From positions 1 through 64,000 of the forward strand of contig UESW01000077.1 of assembly GCA_900491605.1 (NCBI GenBank): a stretch of 64,000 nt of DNA. Reading direction: 5' to 3'. The position numbers were made by a program, and so were the translations under genes. How positions within the stretch are numbered: the stretch's first letter is position 1; each line of letters starts with the position of its first letter. The DNA comes from Calamus simplicifolius (taxonomy: Eukaryota > Streptophyta > Magnoliopsida > Arecales > Arecaceae). Shown in pieces: positions 12,101 through 24,318 of this stretch. A model generated the notes under the pieces. The model was not told the origin of the DNA. It worked only from the letters and a program-made list of their open reading frames with translations, and did not search any database.

Positions 12101-13384
12101 ATACTAGTTGCAATTTTATTTGGCCATAAATTATTCATTTGATATGATTATTTTGAAATAAATCTTGTTGTAAATCATTCGTTTCTTTTGCATGCAATAG
12201 AATAGGTAAGTACTTCATTTCAATAACATATTATGTTCATTGATCCAACTAATAATTACTATCAAATACTAAACGTATATAAAGTTTTATCTCCTATATC
12301 TATGATCATAAATTTTTCCTTACAAATAATTAATCAATCAAGAGTTATAATTAAGTTTGATGCTGTTACTAATAATTGATATTAAAATCTCTACTTTATT
12401 TATTTATTACAATATTGCATGTGGATACAAGTACCATGCTTTGCCATGGCAAGGTTGTTTTTTATTGTTTCATTGAAGGATATATTATCATAAGCATGAT
12501 TAGATCTATGAGTCATACTATCTGATACCCAACTATAAGTATTTTATAACAAATTTTTATGATTAACATGCTAAGTTAAATATTTAGCATTAATTTAGTT
12601 GCAATCAAAACTAATAAACTGAACTTGGTATATCTCGATATATGTTTTAATTTTATTGAGCACGGGATCATTCAAAAATCAATCTATTTTTGATATCATA
12701 AGAAAAATTCTAAAATTGACTAATCCAAGAGAGGCATCTCTCTTGAAATTTAAAATGAAACCTCAATCATCTTGATTCACTAAGAAAAGAAAGAGAAAAG
12801 AAGAAAAATAAAATTTAAAAAATATAAATTAAGCTCATCTAATGGAGATATTTAAGATTTTGAAATGAAGCCTCAATGGTCTATTCACAGACATAAGAAA
12901 AGAAAATAAATGAAATTTTATTTTTATTTTTTTAAAATGTAACTATTTAATCTTGAAAGTATATTACTCCATGTTACCTACATGAATTTGAATTGTTGGA
13001 TTTAACTAATTTCTGTTGCATATTTGGTCACATTTTCTATAATGAATTCCCCCAATGTCAAGCTACAAGTCCTATTCCATAATTAGTAAACTTTAAAAAA
13101 TATAGATTAGTACTTGATATTTAATAAATTTTGTTCAAGAACAAATCATCTTGTCCTTATAAATCAGTACCATCTACTCAACAAAATATTTAAGAACAAA
13201 TCATCATCACCTTATATAAAAATAACATAATGATTATATAAATTTAAATCATAGTTCCACACATGATGATTATACATGATATTCAAGTTATCTAGTTGTT
13301 AATTTATGCATTAAAAAATCGTATTACTTATTTGCTAAAAAACACAATTAATAACAAAAAAGGTGTGAATGATATATAACAATA
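9117..13384. other. AT-rich intergenic stretch, no gene seen
   Basis: I see no coding gene. 9133-9360 holds three loose copies of an 80-bp segment (CCAACCTAAGGATTTTCTTC and relatives). 9360-10080 looks like old LTR-type sequence without recognisable ends. 10714-10738 is a short (AT)n(AC)n microsatellite. Short open frames (for example 11242-11448 and 11788-11973) resemble no protein I know. Confidence 0.5.
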
Positions 13385-13582
13385 GAAAAAGTCTTTGCGC
13401 ATTGACCTTCGGTGCATAAGCGCGCATCGGACGCACGGATTGGCCGCTCATCAATGCCACCGCACGTGCCACGGTCCAATGGACCGTATTTTCCACCGCA
13501 AATATGGTGGCATGGGCACGCGGTCAATCCATGCGTCCGTTGCGCACTTTGTGCATCGGCGTTCGATACTCAAAACTTTTCC
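13385..13582. mobile_element. GC-rich palindromic MITE, copy F1
   Basis: A 198-bp element whose two halves are inverted repeats almost to the centre. The left arm (GAAAAAGTCTTTGCGC, CTTCGGTGCAT, GGACGCACGGATTGGCCGC) pairs with the right arm (complement GGAAAAGTTTTGAG, GATGCAC, GGACGCATGGATTGACCGC). TA dinucleotides flank both ends (13383-13384 and 13583-13584), as in a Tc1/mariner-type target duplication. It is far richer in GC than its surroundings. Related copies lie at 61780-61978, 62107-62306 and about 63189-63343. Confidence 0.75.
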
Positions 13583-16104
13583 TATAAGAAAGGTAATGTG
13601 TTTGAGTTGTGAGTTAAGGAGAGAAATGAATTTCTATATTAAAAAAAATCACAGGCCCACCTCTTATCTATCAACTTGATAACTCCTAATTCAACAACCT
13701 ACGGCATAATACTTTCCTTCCCCTTCTCTTTTATGTTCAAGAGGGACTTTGGGGTTTTAATATTGGATGGAGTGAGAGAGAAAAAAGATGCAAATTTCTT
13801 TTATTTAGAGAGAGATAGGACATATTTAATAGAGGGAAAAGAGAGAGATAGCAGGAGGTGAATTTTCTTTTCTATATGAGAAAGATTTAATAAGAGAAAA
13901 ATGATCAATTAGTATCCTAATTTTGGATGCATGGTTCTAGAATATATCATTAATGATCAATTACGAGAAAAAAATAATTGCATCAAATTATAAGATGAGG
14001 GGTCTTTGCTACTATGGAGAATATTTATTCATAATGAGGTTTCTTTTTTTAGTTATTTAAAATTTATAAAATTTCATTGAAAAAGAATTTTAAAAGGGAT
14101 TGGTTTGTACAATAATTGAGACAACAAAATAATGGAGGGCGCATATGAAATTTGACCTATATTTTTTTTTTACATTCATTTCATACTTTTTTTTTCTTCT
14201 ATTATATTTGAATATCGCTTGCATAGATAAGATATACATAAGAAAGTGTTACCATGTAAAATTTTAAAAAATAATTAATTCATATACTATTTTAAAATAT
14301 TCTTATAGTCTTTCATGTGCGATGCACAGGTTATTTTAGTATATATAATAATGCTTCGATTTTTCACAAATGAGATGGATCTGAGCAGCCTACTACATGG
14401 CTTAGCCTGGCTAATTCATGCACCTACTGAATGCATGAACCACCTAATTTACTCATTATGTAAATTTTCTTAAAATATATCCATTTAATTTGAAAGATGG
14501 ATTGTGCCAAATAGACCGATGTTGATGGGAAAATAGGCTATCTCAATTCAAATATAAACATTCTCCATTTAGTTATAAGTCAACTTAGGTGTGGTTCTCA
14601 TGTGCTCTAAATCAAAATTTTATTTGTATGTATCTAAAATTTTGTATTTTATTTATAATTAAAATTAAAGTATCTAACACATTTTTCAGTCAAAGATTCA
14701 AACTCAGCCAAAAATAATAAAAAAGTTATTGGAGCATAAAAAAAAAATTTCTAATGAAAATAGAAGTCCAAGTTAAGCTTGGCAAGATGGCGTGGGAAAG
14801 CTCTCAACTTTTTAGAAGAAAACGGCACACAAGCACCAAACATGGACCTCTCCTGTCGAAACTCACGTTCCTTTCAACCCCTTTTTTCTAAAATTATATT
14901 TTTACCCCCAAAAGAGAATACATTCATTCTATTTAGGAGGTAAATCAAAGATGAAAAGTATATTTTGATCCTTAAACTTTCACTTAAAGTTGATTCTAGT
15001 CCTCACCTTTGATTAGAATAGTTTAATCTTTCATATTTAAAAAATATTATACTCCTAATAGTCCATTAATTAAAATTAAAGAAGTAGTTGTTGTGTCATC
15101 CTATCAATTAGCCCACATATTCAAGTAAGCAAGTAAGGATGACACATTTATTCTATCCATTTTAATTGATCCAACATTATAGAACATTAAAAATATAATG
15201 CATATAAAACATGAGGAACTATATTGTAACAGTTGAAAGTTTGAGGACAACATAAATTTTGAGTGAATTTAAGGACAAAAAGTTGTTTTAGCCTAAAATA
15301 AATTAATAAGTCTTTTCCCACCAGAGCTAAAGTTTTGTGTTTTTGAACCAAAGACCCAACCGTGCATTGAAGTTCATGATGCTCCAATACTTATATAACA
15401 TAAATGAAAATTTTAAAAAATGGAGGACTGATTTTAGATAAGCCAATAACAAGTTTGGATCTCCTTTTTGATAGAAAATATAGAGTCTAAAAATCCAAAA
15501 CAAAATTAACAATCTTAATATTATTAGTATGCATGTATGCACATATAATTTAAAATAATTGTATTTAAATGTATCATAAAATTCAGAACTCTCCTTTTGT
15601 TGAAGAATGTTGCAGAACTTGATCAAGATGTCTCATATGTATATAGTAAGAGATAACACTTCCCTATAATCTACAAATAGTGAAAATATTACGATTCAAT
15701 AAGCCCATCATAATATTTATAAGGTGAGGATAGCAACCTCTCTTTGTATCAATCCACTTAATGTATGCCCTACCCTTTATGGGTTCCATACTCATAAGAC
15801 CCACACTTATAATAAGCTATGCTTGCTCTAAAGCACACCAAATGATCCAATAACATAAATAGTAATTACAAGCCGCTCACACAAAATACTCCACTAATCT
15901 GACAATCAATTAATCCAAGTTTTAAAGAATGATCATTCTAGTTTACATAATGAAATTTTTTTAATACTTTCAAGTTCAAGTTCAAGGATCAAATTTGTCA
16001 ATCCAGTTCCATATTCATAACATCCAGTTCCATATGCATCGGAGACATATTGCAATGGGAAAGTGGCCTTTGGCCGTATATTCAACACATGATGACCATC
16101 CTAT
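13583..16104. other. AT-rich intergenic stretch, no gene seen
   Basis: No convincing coding region, LTR or RNA gene. The open frames at 15187-15387 and 15327-15626 (minus) resemble nothing I recognise. 15990-16050 has a loose echo of the tandem unit that follows (CAATCCAGTTCCATAT). Confidence 0.45.
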
Positions 16105-16227
16105 TATATATATATATAGCAAAGTTCAGAATCCGATCATAATTAGATTATTAAGTTTGCAAGTCAAATTTATAAGGATCAAAACTCAATATCTCCTCAT
16201 TTTGCAATCCATTCATATAAATAAGCA

Positions 16228-16262
<35 letters not shown>

Positions 16263-16730
16263 GAGCAAAGTTCAGAATTCGATCAGTTATTATTAAGTTT
16301 GGATGTCAAATTTGTAAGGACCAAACTCAATATCTCCTCATTTGGCAATCCATTCATATAAATAAGCACTATATATATATAGCACTAAGTTCAGAATCCG
16401 ATCATAACTAGATTATTAAGTTGGGATGTCAAATTTATAAGGATCCAAACTCAATATCTCCTCATTTTGCAATCCATTCATAGAAATAAGCACTATATAT
16501 ATATATATAGTTCAGAATCCGATCAGCTATTATTAAGTTTGGATGTCAAATTTGTAAGTATCCAAACTCAATATCTCCTCATTTTGCAATCCATTCATAT
16601 ATATATATATATATATATATATAGCAAAGTTTAGAATTCGATCATAACTATATTATTAAGTTTGGATGTCAAATTTGTAAGGATCCAAACTCAATATCTC
16701 CTCATTTTGCAATCCATTCATATAAACAAG

Positions 16731-16768
<38 letters not shown>

Positions 16769-16998
16769 CAAAGTTCAGAATCCGATCATAACTAGATTAT
16801 TAAGTTTGGATGTCAAATTTGTAAGGATCCAAACTCAATATATCCTTATTTGCAATCCATTCATATAAATAAGCACTATAATATATATATAGCAAAGTTC
16901 ATAATTAGATCATAACTAGATTATTAAGTTTGCATGTCAAATTTGTAAGGATCCAAACTCAATATCTCCTAATTTTGCAATCCATTCATATAAATAAG

Positions 16999-17038
<40 letters not shown>

Positions 17039-17144
17039 CAAAGTTCAGAATCCAATCATAACTAGATTATTAAGTTGGGATGTCAAATTTGTAAGGATCC
17101 AAACTCAATATCTCCTCATTTTGCAATCCATTCAAATAAATAAG

Positions 17145-17212
<68 letters not shown>

Positions 17213-17319
17213 CAAAGTTCAGAATCGATCATAACTAGATTATTAAGTTTGGATGTCAAATTTGTAAGGATCCAAACTCAATATATCCTTATTTTGCAAT
17301 CCATTCATATAAATAAGCA

Positions 17320-17352
<33 letters not shown>

Positions 17353-17580
17353 CAAGTTCATAATCCGATCATAACTAGATTATTAAGTTTGGATGTCAAA
17401 TTTATAAGGATCCAAACTCAATATCTCCTCATTTGCAATCCATTCATATAAATAAGCACTATATATAGCAAAGTTCAGAATCCAATCATAATTAGATTAT
17501 TAAGTTGGGATGTCAAATTTGTAAGGATCCAAACTCAATATCTCCTCATTTTGCAATCCATTCATATATATAAGCACCTC
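16105..17580. repeat. Tandem array, about 105-bp core separated by (TA)n, 11 copies
   Basis: Units start at about 16119, 16265, 16382, 16509, 16624, 16768, 16892, 17038, 17212, 17352 and 17468. Each core runs GCAAAGTTCAGAATCCGATC, AACTAGATTATTAAGTTTGG, ATGTCAAATTTGTAAGGATC, AATATCTCCTCATTTTGCAA and CCATTCATATAAATAAGCAC, then a TA run of widely differing length. The longest is at 17148-17211 (about 64 bp). Open frames reported within it are by-products of the repeat. Not a CRISPR array: the units are long and the 'spacers' are only TA. Confidence 0.9.
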
Positions 17581-18048
17581 TATCTTTGGTTTGTGCTTCA
17601 CCAATCAAAGCTGTCGTTGTACACGTGATTGGGTGACAGCTCCAATGGAAAGCATTGTGGAGCTATCTAGGTGTTGCCACCATCCACATGGCCTGCTATT
17701 GTTTCAACCTCCGCCTCTCATGAGCTCTTTTGGCCTTAATCTATTTATACTATGCCATGCTCCAAAAAGGAAGAGAAGAGGGACCATAGGCATCATGCTT
17801 TCCCGTAGTGGGACTCCTCATGCCTTCTTGGCATCTGGGATGGGACTCAATTCCAATGGCTGAGCTTCCTCCCTGCAGGCTTTTTCTCTTGTTCTGAAAT
17901 CACCTTACTTTGTATCTCCAAAGCAAAAAGGATAACTTCAGCTTCTTCCCAGAAAGTGAACAAACGCAAAAGGAATTTGCACTTACTCTATTTTTTTTTA
18001 ACAAAAATGTGTGCTTTTTCTCTATTATATTCACCAATTGCCCATCTT
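17581..18048. other. Unassigned stretch with a moderately GC-rich block
   Basis: 17585-17870 is less AT-rich than its neighbours and has a 90-codon open frame on the plus strand. I recognise no domain. The minus strand has a TATAAATAG at about 17740, which could mark an old promoter. Function unknown. Confidence 0.25.
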
Positions 18049-18050
18049 AA

Positions 18051-18345
18051 TTTTTTTTTTTTTTTTTTTTGGTATAGACGGGCGATCTCACTAACCTCGT
18101 GCGAGTCAGCCCAGAAATATCAGAATACAAGATTTGCTTAAGAGCAGAGGGACAGGGATCACCCTGATTCCAAGTTCAAAATCTCACATGATGAGCCACA
18201 GCCGCCGCGACCCAGTCAGCCACAGAATTAGCTTTCCTGTAGATATGCCGGATATGGACACTGTGAGTTCCGCGTAGAACAGCCCGAATGTCATCAAGAA
18301 GAGGATTTGTAAGAATATGGTTGCAATCAGGAGGGACTGATCAAT
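18051..18345 (-). pseudogene. 3' end of an L1-type LINE (RNase H-like tail) with poly(A)
   Basis: Read on the minus strand from about 18345, one frame gives LLDDIRAVLRG, then VHIRHIYRKANSVADWVA, the pattern of the RNase H-like domain at the end of plant LINE ORF2 (H-x-x-R-x-x-N-x-x-AD). After a stop come about 100 bp of 3' tail and then a 20-base poly(A) (T run at 18051-18070 on the plus strand). It is 5'-truncated, as most LINE copies are. No clear target-site duplication is visible. Confidence 0.7.
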
Positions 18346-18996
18346 TTTATCTCAATATTCATATTCCTTTGTTTACAAACAAGAGGACAGGGCTCTCTCA
18401 CATGAAAGTGGTGTTCCCCTCAAAGATTTCATAGACAACATTGGCATGGAAATAGGGACAGATCTATGTATATTTGAGGGTCAATAGTTATCTCCTCAGA
18501 TTTGGAAAATTCTTTAAAGGTTTTATTGGTTTTTAAACCTCTCATGAAAATTGCCAAGTACTTGAAGAATAATTATAAAATTAAGTGGCAACCCCTCCAA
18601 ACTATATTCTTGAAAAAAAAAAAAAAAGAAGACATTTTAGCTCAATCTAGTGGTGCCAATCTTAATATAGGGGTGGATGCCAGATGTTGATTAACAAAAT
18701 AATTCTAAAAATGTTAACCTAATGGAAAAAGAGTCAATGATGATTGAAATAAGTTTATAATTAGATAAATAATTAGCATAAATGGGATTCAAAATGTTGG
18801 CTTTGATACCAACTATATGATAAATGGTTACTTGGAGCTGGATCTCAATCTAGATAGTGTCTATTTCCCAATAATTTTAAGTTAAAAACACAATGTAATA
18901 TGTTTAATTAATTAACAAATATTATTATGCATTAAAACAGCTGGGACCTTGAGTAGCTGGTGAAATTATCAAAGAACTAATTCCAAAAATGAAGAA
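18346..18996. other. Unassigned stretch, possible old LTR junction
   Basis: No gene seen. The minus strand at 18798-18812 reads TTGGTATCAAAGCC, one base different from the usual tRNA-iMet primer site, so an old LTR/internal boundary is possible. A 14-16-base A run is at 18614-18629. Confidence 0.25.
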
Positions 18997-21396
18997 TGTT
19001 ACGAGATCCCAATTTAAGAATATTCTGCTAAAATATACTTGTTTGACATTAAGAGCATATCTGATGTCTGATTCCTGTCTCATTCCATAAAGTATGGAAA
19101 TTTATTGGAGACACAAGGATGCTTTAAAACCATCTTTCCCTTTTCCTTTATTTGTTTCACTCCATGCAGGAAAGTGCAAAAAAAACATTCAAGTAGAGAG
19201 GGCCAATATGAATCGACCCAGTTATCTCCAGACATCTGTACAATTATAATTTTGTTTGGTCCAATCATTATGGTAGTCATTAGTGCAGTTTGATTCTTGC
19301 TTATTAGAAACATGAAACAAATAAAAATAATGTGGTAACATGATTGCCAGATGCCAGCCAACATATTCTGTAATTGTATAATGCCCGCAAATATCGCGGC
19401 ATTACCAACCAAATCGGAGAAGATTCTATGGGAAAAAAAAAAGAGAGAAACCCTTCCTCTCCCCTAGTTTGTCTTTGATCTTCTCGCAGTCATCTCCTCA
19501 CCGGCCTAGTTGAATCGCAGGAATCTCCCTCCCTTGCCTTCGCCTTTGTGTTTCAATTCCATATTTGATCCGAGAGATAGAGAGAGATCTGGGTTGCTAT
19601 TCCATGGGAGAGAGAGATATGGATATGGGAGACAAAGGCGAAGATGAGAGGGAGAGAGAGAGAGGGTGAGAGGGTAGCGTTGCTACTACCAAGCGGCGAC
19701 AGCACGAGGAAGAAACAAAGGAAGGAGAAGAAAGAAAAGAAAAAGAAAGGCCACCGCCGATGGTCAACATTGGGCCGATCATCGACGGCCAGCCATGTGG
19801 CCATGGGGGAGGGTCAGCGGTGGTCCTTGGCCATTGGCTCCTTCCCCTAGTTCGAGTGAACCAGGGATTGAAACAGAGGAGAGAGATTGGGCCTGGGCTT
19901 GGTCCAGCCCAGTCAGCCCATTTGGACCAAAATTTTTGGCCCCAAATTGGGTCAAGCTTAATAAAAGAAAAATAGCATTTGGATCAGCTTTGACCCTGAT
20001 TTGTTGAAGAATTTTTGTTTCCCAATTTAAAATAATGAACATGAAAATATTCAAGCCCCAAGTTGAACCTAGGACAAGACTTGATAGCTTAATTAAGTCT
20101 ATTTTAGCCTTACAGATTTTGAAAATTAAAATATAAAATATTATATTGTAGGTGTCAAAAGCTTAGAAAATTGATTTGGACGTGTGGATTAGCGATAAAA
20201 GGTAAGTAAGCCATTTATCATGAGTAATGTAGTAAATTATTGGATTATGCAATTTCTGAATAAAATATTTGTACATGATATATATTTTTTTTTGTATGTG
20301 CTACTATCATGCAAATGAATTTTGATACATTATTTTATTCATATGAAAGTTGATAATAATATTTTGAATTTTAGATTAATTCTACATAACTCATAAAATA
20401 AATAATGATAGCAATAGTAGTAGGAATAATAATACATGTGAAGATAATATAAATAATAAACTAATATTTCTTATGTAAAATAAATAGTTACTATACATGT
20501 TCAAATCATAAATTAGTAAAAATGTTAGATTTTTAATATTATTAATATAGAGAGTACAATATGAAAATGTGTATATGTTAGGTTAACTTAAAAAATTTTA
20601 TGGTTGACATTTGCATAAGAAAGAAAATAAGTTCTAAATAAGAAACTATGTTATCCGTGGTCCACTATGATGCAATTATGTAATATGATTTCTGATACCG
20701 AAACTCACCTTCACGGAGGATATATGTGAAGGATACACCCTATATGTGTTATTCTGTTCTGGCCCTCACCCATAGGGATTGTATGTGGTGTTCTGTTCTG
20801 GCCCTCACCCATAGGGATTGTATATGGTGTTCTGTTCTAGCCCTATCACAATATATGTGGACATAGTTTGTGACCATGGTGTATTTGTAATAAGATGAAA
20901 TACAATATGATGATTTGAAAACTTAAAACTGAAATCTTGAGTCATAATATACATTATGATTTTAATGAATTTTAAGAATATAAGTAACATCAAATAGTAC
21001 GATAATATGAAAGTTTTGATATATGAATGTTTTGACATATGAAGGTAAGTAAATCAAGACATGCTATATTCTTAAATTTATATGATATATTTTATGTTAG
21101 GCTTACTTATTGAGTGTAAACTCATTAAACTTTTGTTGACATTTTCAGTGCCAAAGAAATGAAGAAGGATATGGTTAGATTAAAGTTTCTGTCAGCCTAA
21201 CTTGAATGAACATTTATGTTTTCTTATATTTTGGACATCTTTTGTTTAGAATTTGTAATAAAAATATTGGTACTTTTGATGGCATAATAGTAATTGACTT
21301 TTGATTAATAATCATTTCTGTTATTGAATGCCTTGCATATTTAACATGCGGCAGATTGCCACTTTCTGGATCCACCTTGGAATTTGGGGCATGACA
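18997..21396 (+). repeat. 5' LTR of plus-strand gypsy element (left edge tentative)
   Basis: The right edge is supported by GGGGCATGACA followed 7 bases later by a tRNA-iMet primer site. The left edge is proposed from TGTTACGAGATCCCAATTT at 18997, the usual form of a gypsy LTR start; this is uncertain. Inside are a purine-rich leader (19560-19760), and GGTAAGTAAGCC and GAGTGTAAACTCATT motifs. A 40-bp unit (TTCTGTTCTGGCCCTCACCC) is tandemly repeated 2.5 times at 20750-20850. Confidence 0.5.
20750..20850. repeat. Short tandem repeat inside the gypsy LTR
   Basis: Two nearly identical copies and a third partial copy of a unit of about 40 bp containing TTCTGTTCTGGCCCTCACCC and ATAGGGATTGTAT. Confidence 0.8.
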
Positions 21397-21403
21397 ATTA
21401 TAG

Positions 21404-21415
21404 TGGTATCAGAGC
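21404..21415 (+). promoter_or_regulatory. Primer-binding site of the gypsy element
   Basis: TGGTATCAGAGC, complementary to the 3' end of initiator methionine tRNA, just after the LTR. Confidence 0.85.
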
Positions 21416-21867
21416 TCAGGTTTGACCTTAAGGATAAAACTCAGAATTAGTCCTAGTCAAGACATTAAGATGGCTTGAAAGAGTAATGATCTTAAATAAA
21501 TTGTTATTAAAGTATGAGATTAATTATTTACCTTGTGGAATGCAAAGAAATGATTGAAATGTGAATGATAGAAAATTATAGAACCGGCTCGTCATACAAG
21601 GAGTCAATGTAATGGTGATAGGTCTCAGGTTGGCAAAATAAACCAGCACAGAGGTCCAAATGTTTCTGGAGGATCTGACTATGTAGAACTGACAGGAGAT
21701 GCTCAAGCAAACTTTTAGGTTAAAATATTGCGGGCTCTTTCTAGATTCATGCAAGTAGTGCAGACCATGCAAAAGCAGCAACAGCAAGCTCCACCTGCAT
21801 AGCAAGCTCAGCCTATCTAGCAAGATCAATCTGTTCAGCAAAGTTAGCCTATTCAGCAGGGTCTACC

Positions 21868-22680
21868 TAACCCATATGATCCGTTTGCCCAGTCAGATCA
21901 CCAATCTCAGCCTTGGCAAGGGGGGGCTAGATGTTTTTCTAAATTTAAAGGGTTAGCTCATGCCCCTTTCATCGGCTCCACCAATCCTATCGATGTTGAG
22001 AAATGGATAGTAGAAATGGAAAAAGTATTTAATGTTTATGGCAGCCAAGGAGAAGTAAGAATCAAATTTGCCACCTATCTTCTTCAAGGCGAGGCCTATA
22101 ATTGGTGGCTACTACAGGAGAGTAGGTTGAATAGTAGGATTCCTTCTTGGGATGAGTTCAAGGAGATTTTTTTAACAAATATTTTTCCAAGAGTGTTCGG
22201 GGTCAAATGGAGTCTAAATTCATCAAATTAGAACAGAAGAATATGATTGTGGCTCAATATGAAGCTGAGTTTACCAGATTGGCCCGCTTCGTGCCTACTA
22301 TGGTAGCAACTAAAGAGACTAAGATCCGTAGGTTTACTGAGGGATTAAGGGCCAGATTAAGGCAAGCTATGAATGCTTTTGAACTTTCTTACAGTTGTTA
22401 ATAAAACCTTGGTGATAGAAAGAAATTTGAATGAGGTGCAACAAGAAAGAGATCAGCAAATGAAGAGGAAGAGGCCCTTTTCTGGTCAGGGTTCTGGACA
22501 GTCAAAGAAAGGAGGTTCAAAACAAGCTTCCTTTGGCTAGAAGGGTAATGAAGCCCAATGCCCTCATTGTGGGAATTACCACCTAGGCAAGGACTACCGC
22601 AAAGTAACTAGTGCCTACTTTATTTGTGGCAAAATGGACCATAGAATTGCCACTTGTCCATTCAAAAATGATCAGTAACC
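21868..22680 (+). pseudogene. Ty3/gypsy gag, broken
   Basis: Gag of a chromovirus-like Ty3/gypsy element. The retrotransposon Gag domain is recognisable from IDVEKWIVEMEKVF and LLQGEAYNWW (about 21990-22110) through WDEFKEIF (22149-22170). After a frameshift near 22205 it continues with FIKLEQKNMIVAQYEAEFTR and LARFVP, then FTEGLRARLR. A zinc knuckle (CPHCGNYHLGKD and CFICGKMDH-like) lies at 22556-22660, with one cysteine lost. Stops occur near 22400, 22540 and 22678. It precedes the pol remnant in the same direction. Confidence 0.8.
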
Positions 22681-22899
22681 TCCTTCAGATCAAGGAAGAT
22701 ATCAACAGTAGCCCAGGACTTAGGGGGGTATACCCTTACACAACAAGATGTTGCTGCCTCTAACTCAGTGGTGATAGGTATGTCTATTAATCTAAGATTT
22801 ACGAGTTATAGTATTCATATCTTGTGTAGTACATTAATCTTAAATGATAGATAAGATAGATAAATATTATAATTAAAGTTTATGACATCTGAGAAAGGT

Positions 22900-24318
22900 T
22901 CAAATTTTCATGATCAGGTATGATAATAGTAGCCAACTCTTTTGCTTGCACCTTAATAGATTTGGGTGCTACACACTCATTCATATCTAAAGACTTCACT
23001 ATCAAGAATGCATCTTTGACATCAGTGCCACTAGAGCTAGGGTTGAATATTTCTCTTCCCAATGGAGATGTGCTAGTGGTAGATTCAGTATGTAGTCTTG
23101 CCTGATAAAAATTGAGGATAAAGATTTGGTAGCAAATTTGCTAGTCCTTCCATTGAAAGATTTTGATGTAATTATAGGAATTGATTGGTTGGCCTCCTAC
23201 CTTACTTTAGTAGACTATTTCAAAAAAAAGGTAATTTTTAAAATTCCAAATCAGTCGGAATTTAGTTTTATCAGAAACCAGGAGAGTCATGCTTCAGTGT
23301 TGGTATTAGCTCTGTAGGCTAGGAAATTTCTAAAGAAAGGTTATCAAGGGTTTCTTGCTGTGGTCAAGGATATTCAGCAGGAAGTAATTAAACTAGAAAA
23401 TATTCTAGTGGTTCAGGAATTTCCTGATGTCTTTCCTGATAAATTGATCAAATTACACCCAGAACGGGAGGTTGAGTTCACTATTGATTTGGCCCCTAGC
23501 ACTGGACCTATATCTAAGGCTCCTTACCGCATGGCCTTAGCTGAACTAAACGAGCTAAAGAATCAGTTGCAGGAGATTCTGGATCAAGGATTCATCAGAC
23601 CCAATGTTTCTCCTTGGGGTGCCCCAGTGCTGCTTGTCAAGAAAAAGGATAGCAGTCTTTGGCTCTGTATTGATTATTGAGAAATTAATAAGGTGATGGT
23701 GTGGAACAAGTACCCTTTGTCGAGGATTAATGATCTTTTTGATCAACTCCAAGGAGCTCAAGTGTTCTAAAAGATTGATCTTTGGTCAGGGTATCATTAA
23801 CTTAAGATTAAGGCTGGGGATATGCCCATTCATAACTAGATATGACCATACTTGGACTAGTTTGTAGTAGTCTTTATTGATGACATCCTAGTGTATTCGA
23901 GAAGTTAGAAGGAGCATGGGGACCACCTAAAGATTATTATGCAAACTCTTTGGGAGAATAAATTGTATGCCAAGCTACAGAAATATGACTTCTGGATGAA
24001 CCAAGTGTGTTTATTGGGTCATGTGATATCTAGAGATGGTATATCCGTGGATCCAAAAAAGATTGCAACTGTTGTGAATTGGAGTTGACCTTCTAATATG
24101 TCTGAAATCTGGAGCTTTCTAGGGCTAGCTGGGTATTATCACAGGTTCATTGAGGACTTCTCTCGCATTGCTTTACCCTTAACACGCTTAACTCAAAAGG
24201 GAGTAAAGTTTGAATGGACTGAGGATTGTGAGAGAAGTTTTCAGAAACTCAAGCAACATTTGGTATCGGCTCCTATCCTTACCCTTCCATCAGGATCTGG
24301 AGGGTTCACCTTGTTCAT
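22900..24318 (+). pseudogene. Ty3/gypsy pol remnant: protease and reverse transcriptase, truncated
   Basis: Aspartic protease: LIDLGATHSFIS at about 22960 (normally DSGATHSFIS, so the catalytic Asp context is damaged) and IIGIDWLASY at about 23170. Reverse transcriptase: EFPDVFPD (23420), PYRMALAELNELK, GFIRPNVSPWGAPVLLVKKKD (23590-23650), then FIDDILVYSRS around 23875-23905, carrying the catalytic IDD, and FLGLAGYYHRFIEDFS at 24117. A piece of RT between about 23830 and 23850 is missing, and stops fall at 23680, 23769, 23799 and 24087. The RNase H start (SGGFTLF) is cut at 24318 by LTR B. No integrase or chromodomain is present. Confidence 0.85.

Noticed and set aside
14314..14340. Helitron 3' end (hairpin GTGCGATGCAC near a TAG)
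   Set aside because: The hairpin arms are very short, the CTRR terminus is not at the right place, and no matching 5' TC end or Rep/helicase remnant was seen.
16105..17580. Regular repeat-spacer look resembling a CRISPR array
   Set aside because: Cores are about 105 bp, spacers are only TA repeats, there are no cas genes, and the surroundings are plant nuclear DNA.
17591..17863. Small host gene of 90 codons
   Set aside because: No recognisable domain, no sign of splicing, and the only TATA-like site points the other way.
19553..20054. Several overlapping open frames of 60-90 codons on both strands
   Set aside because: They fall in the purine-rich leader of the gypsy LTR and have no family resemblance.
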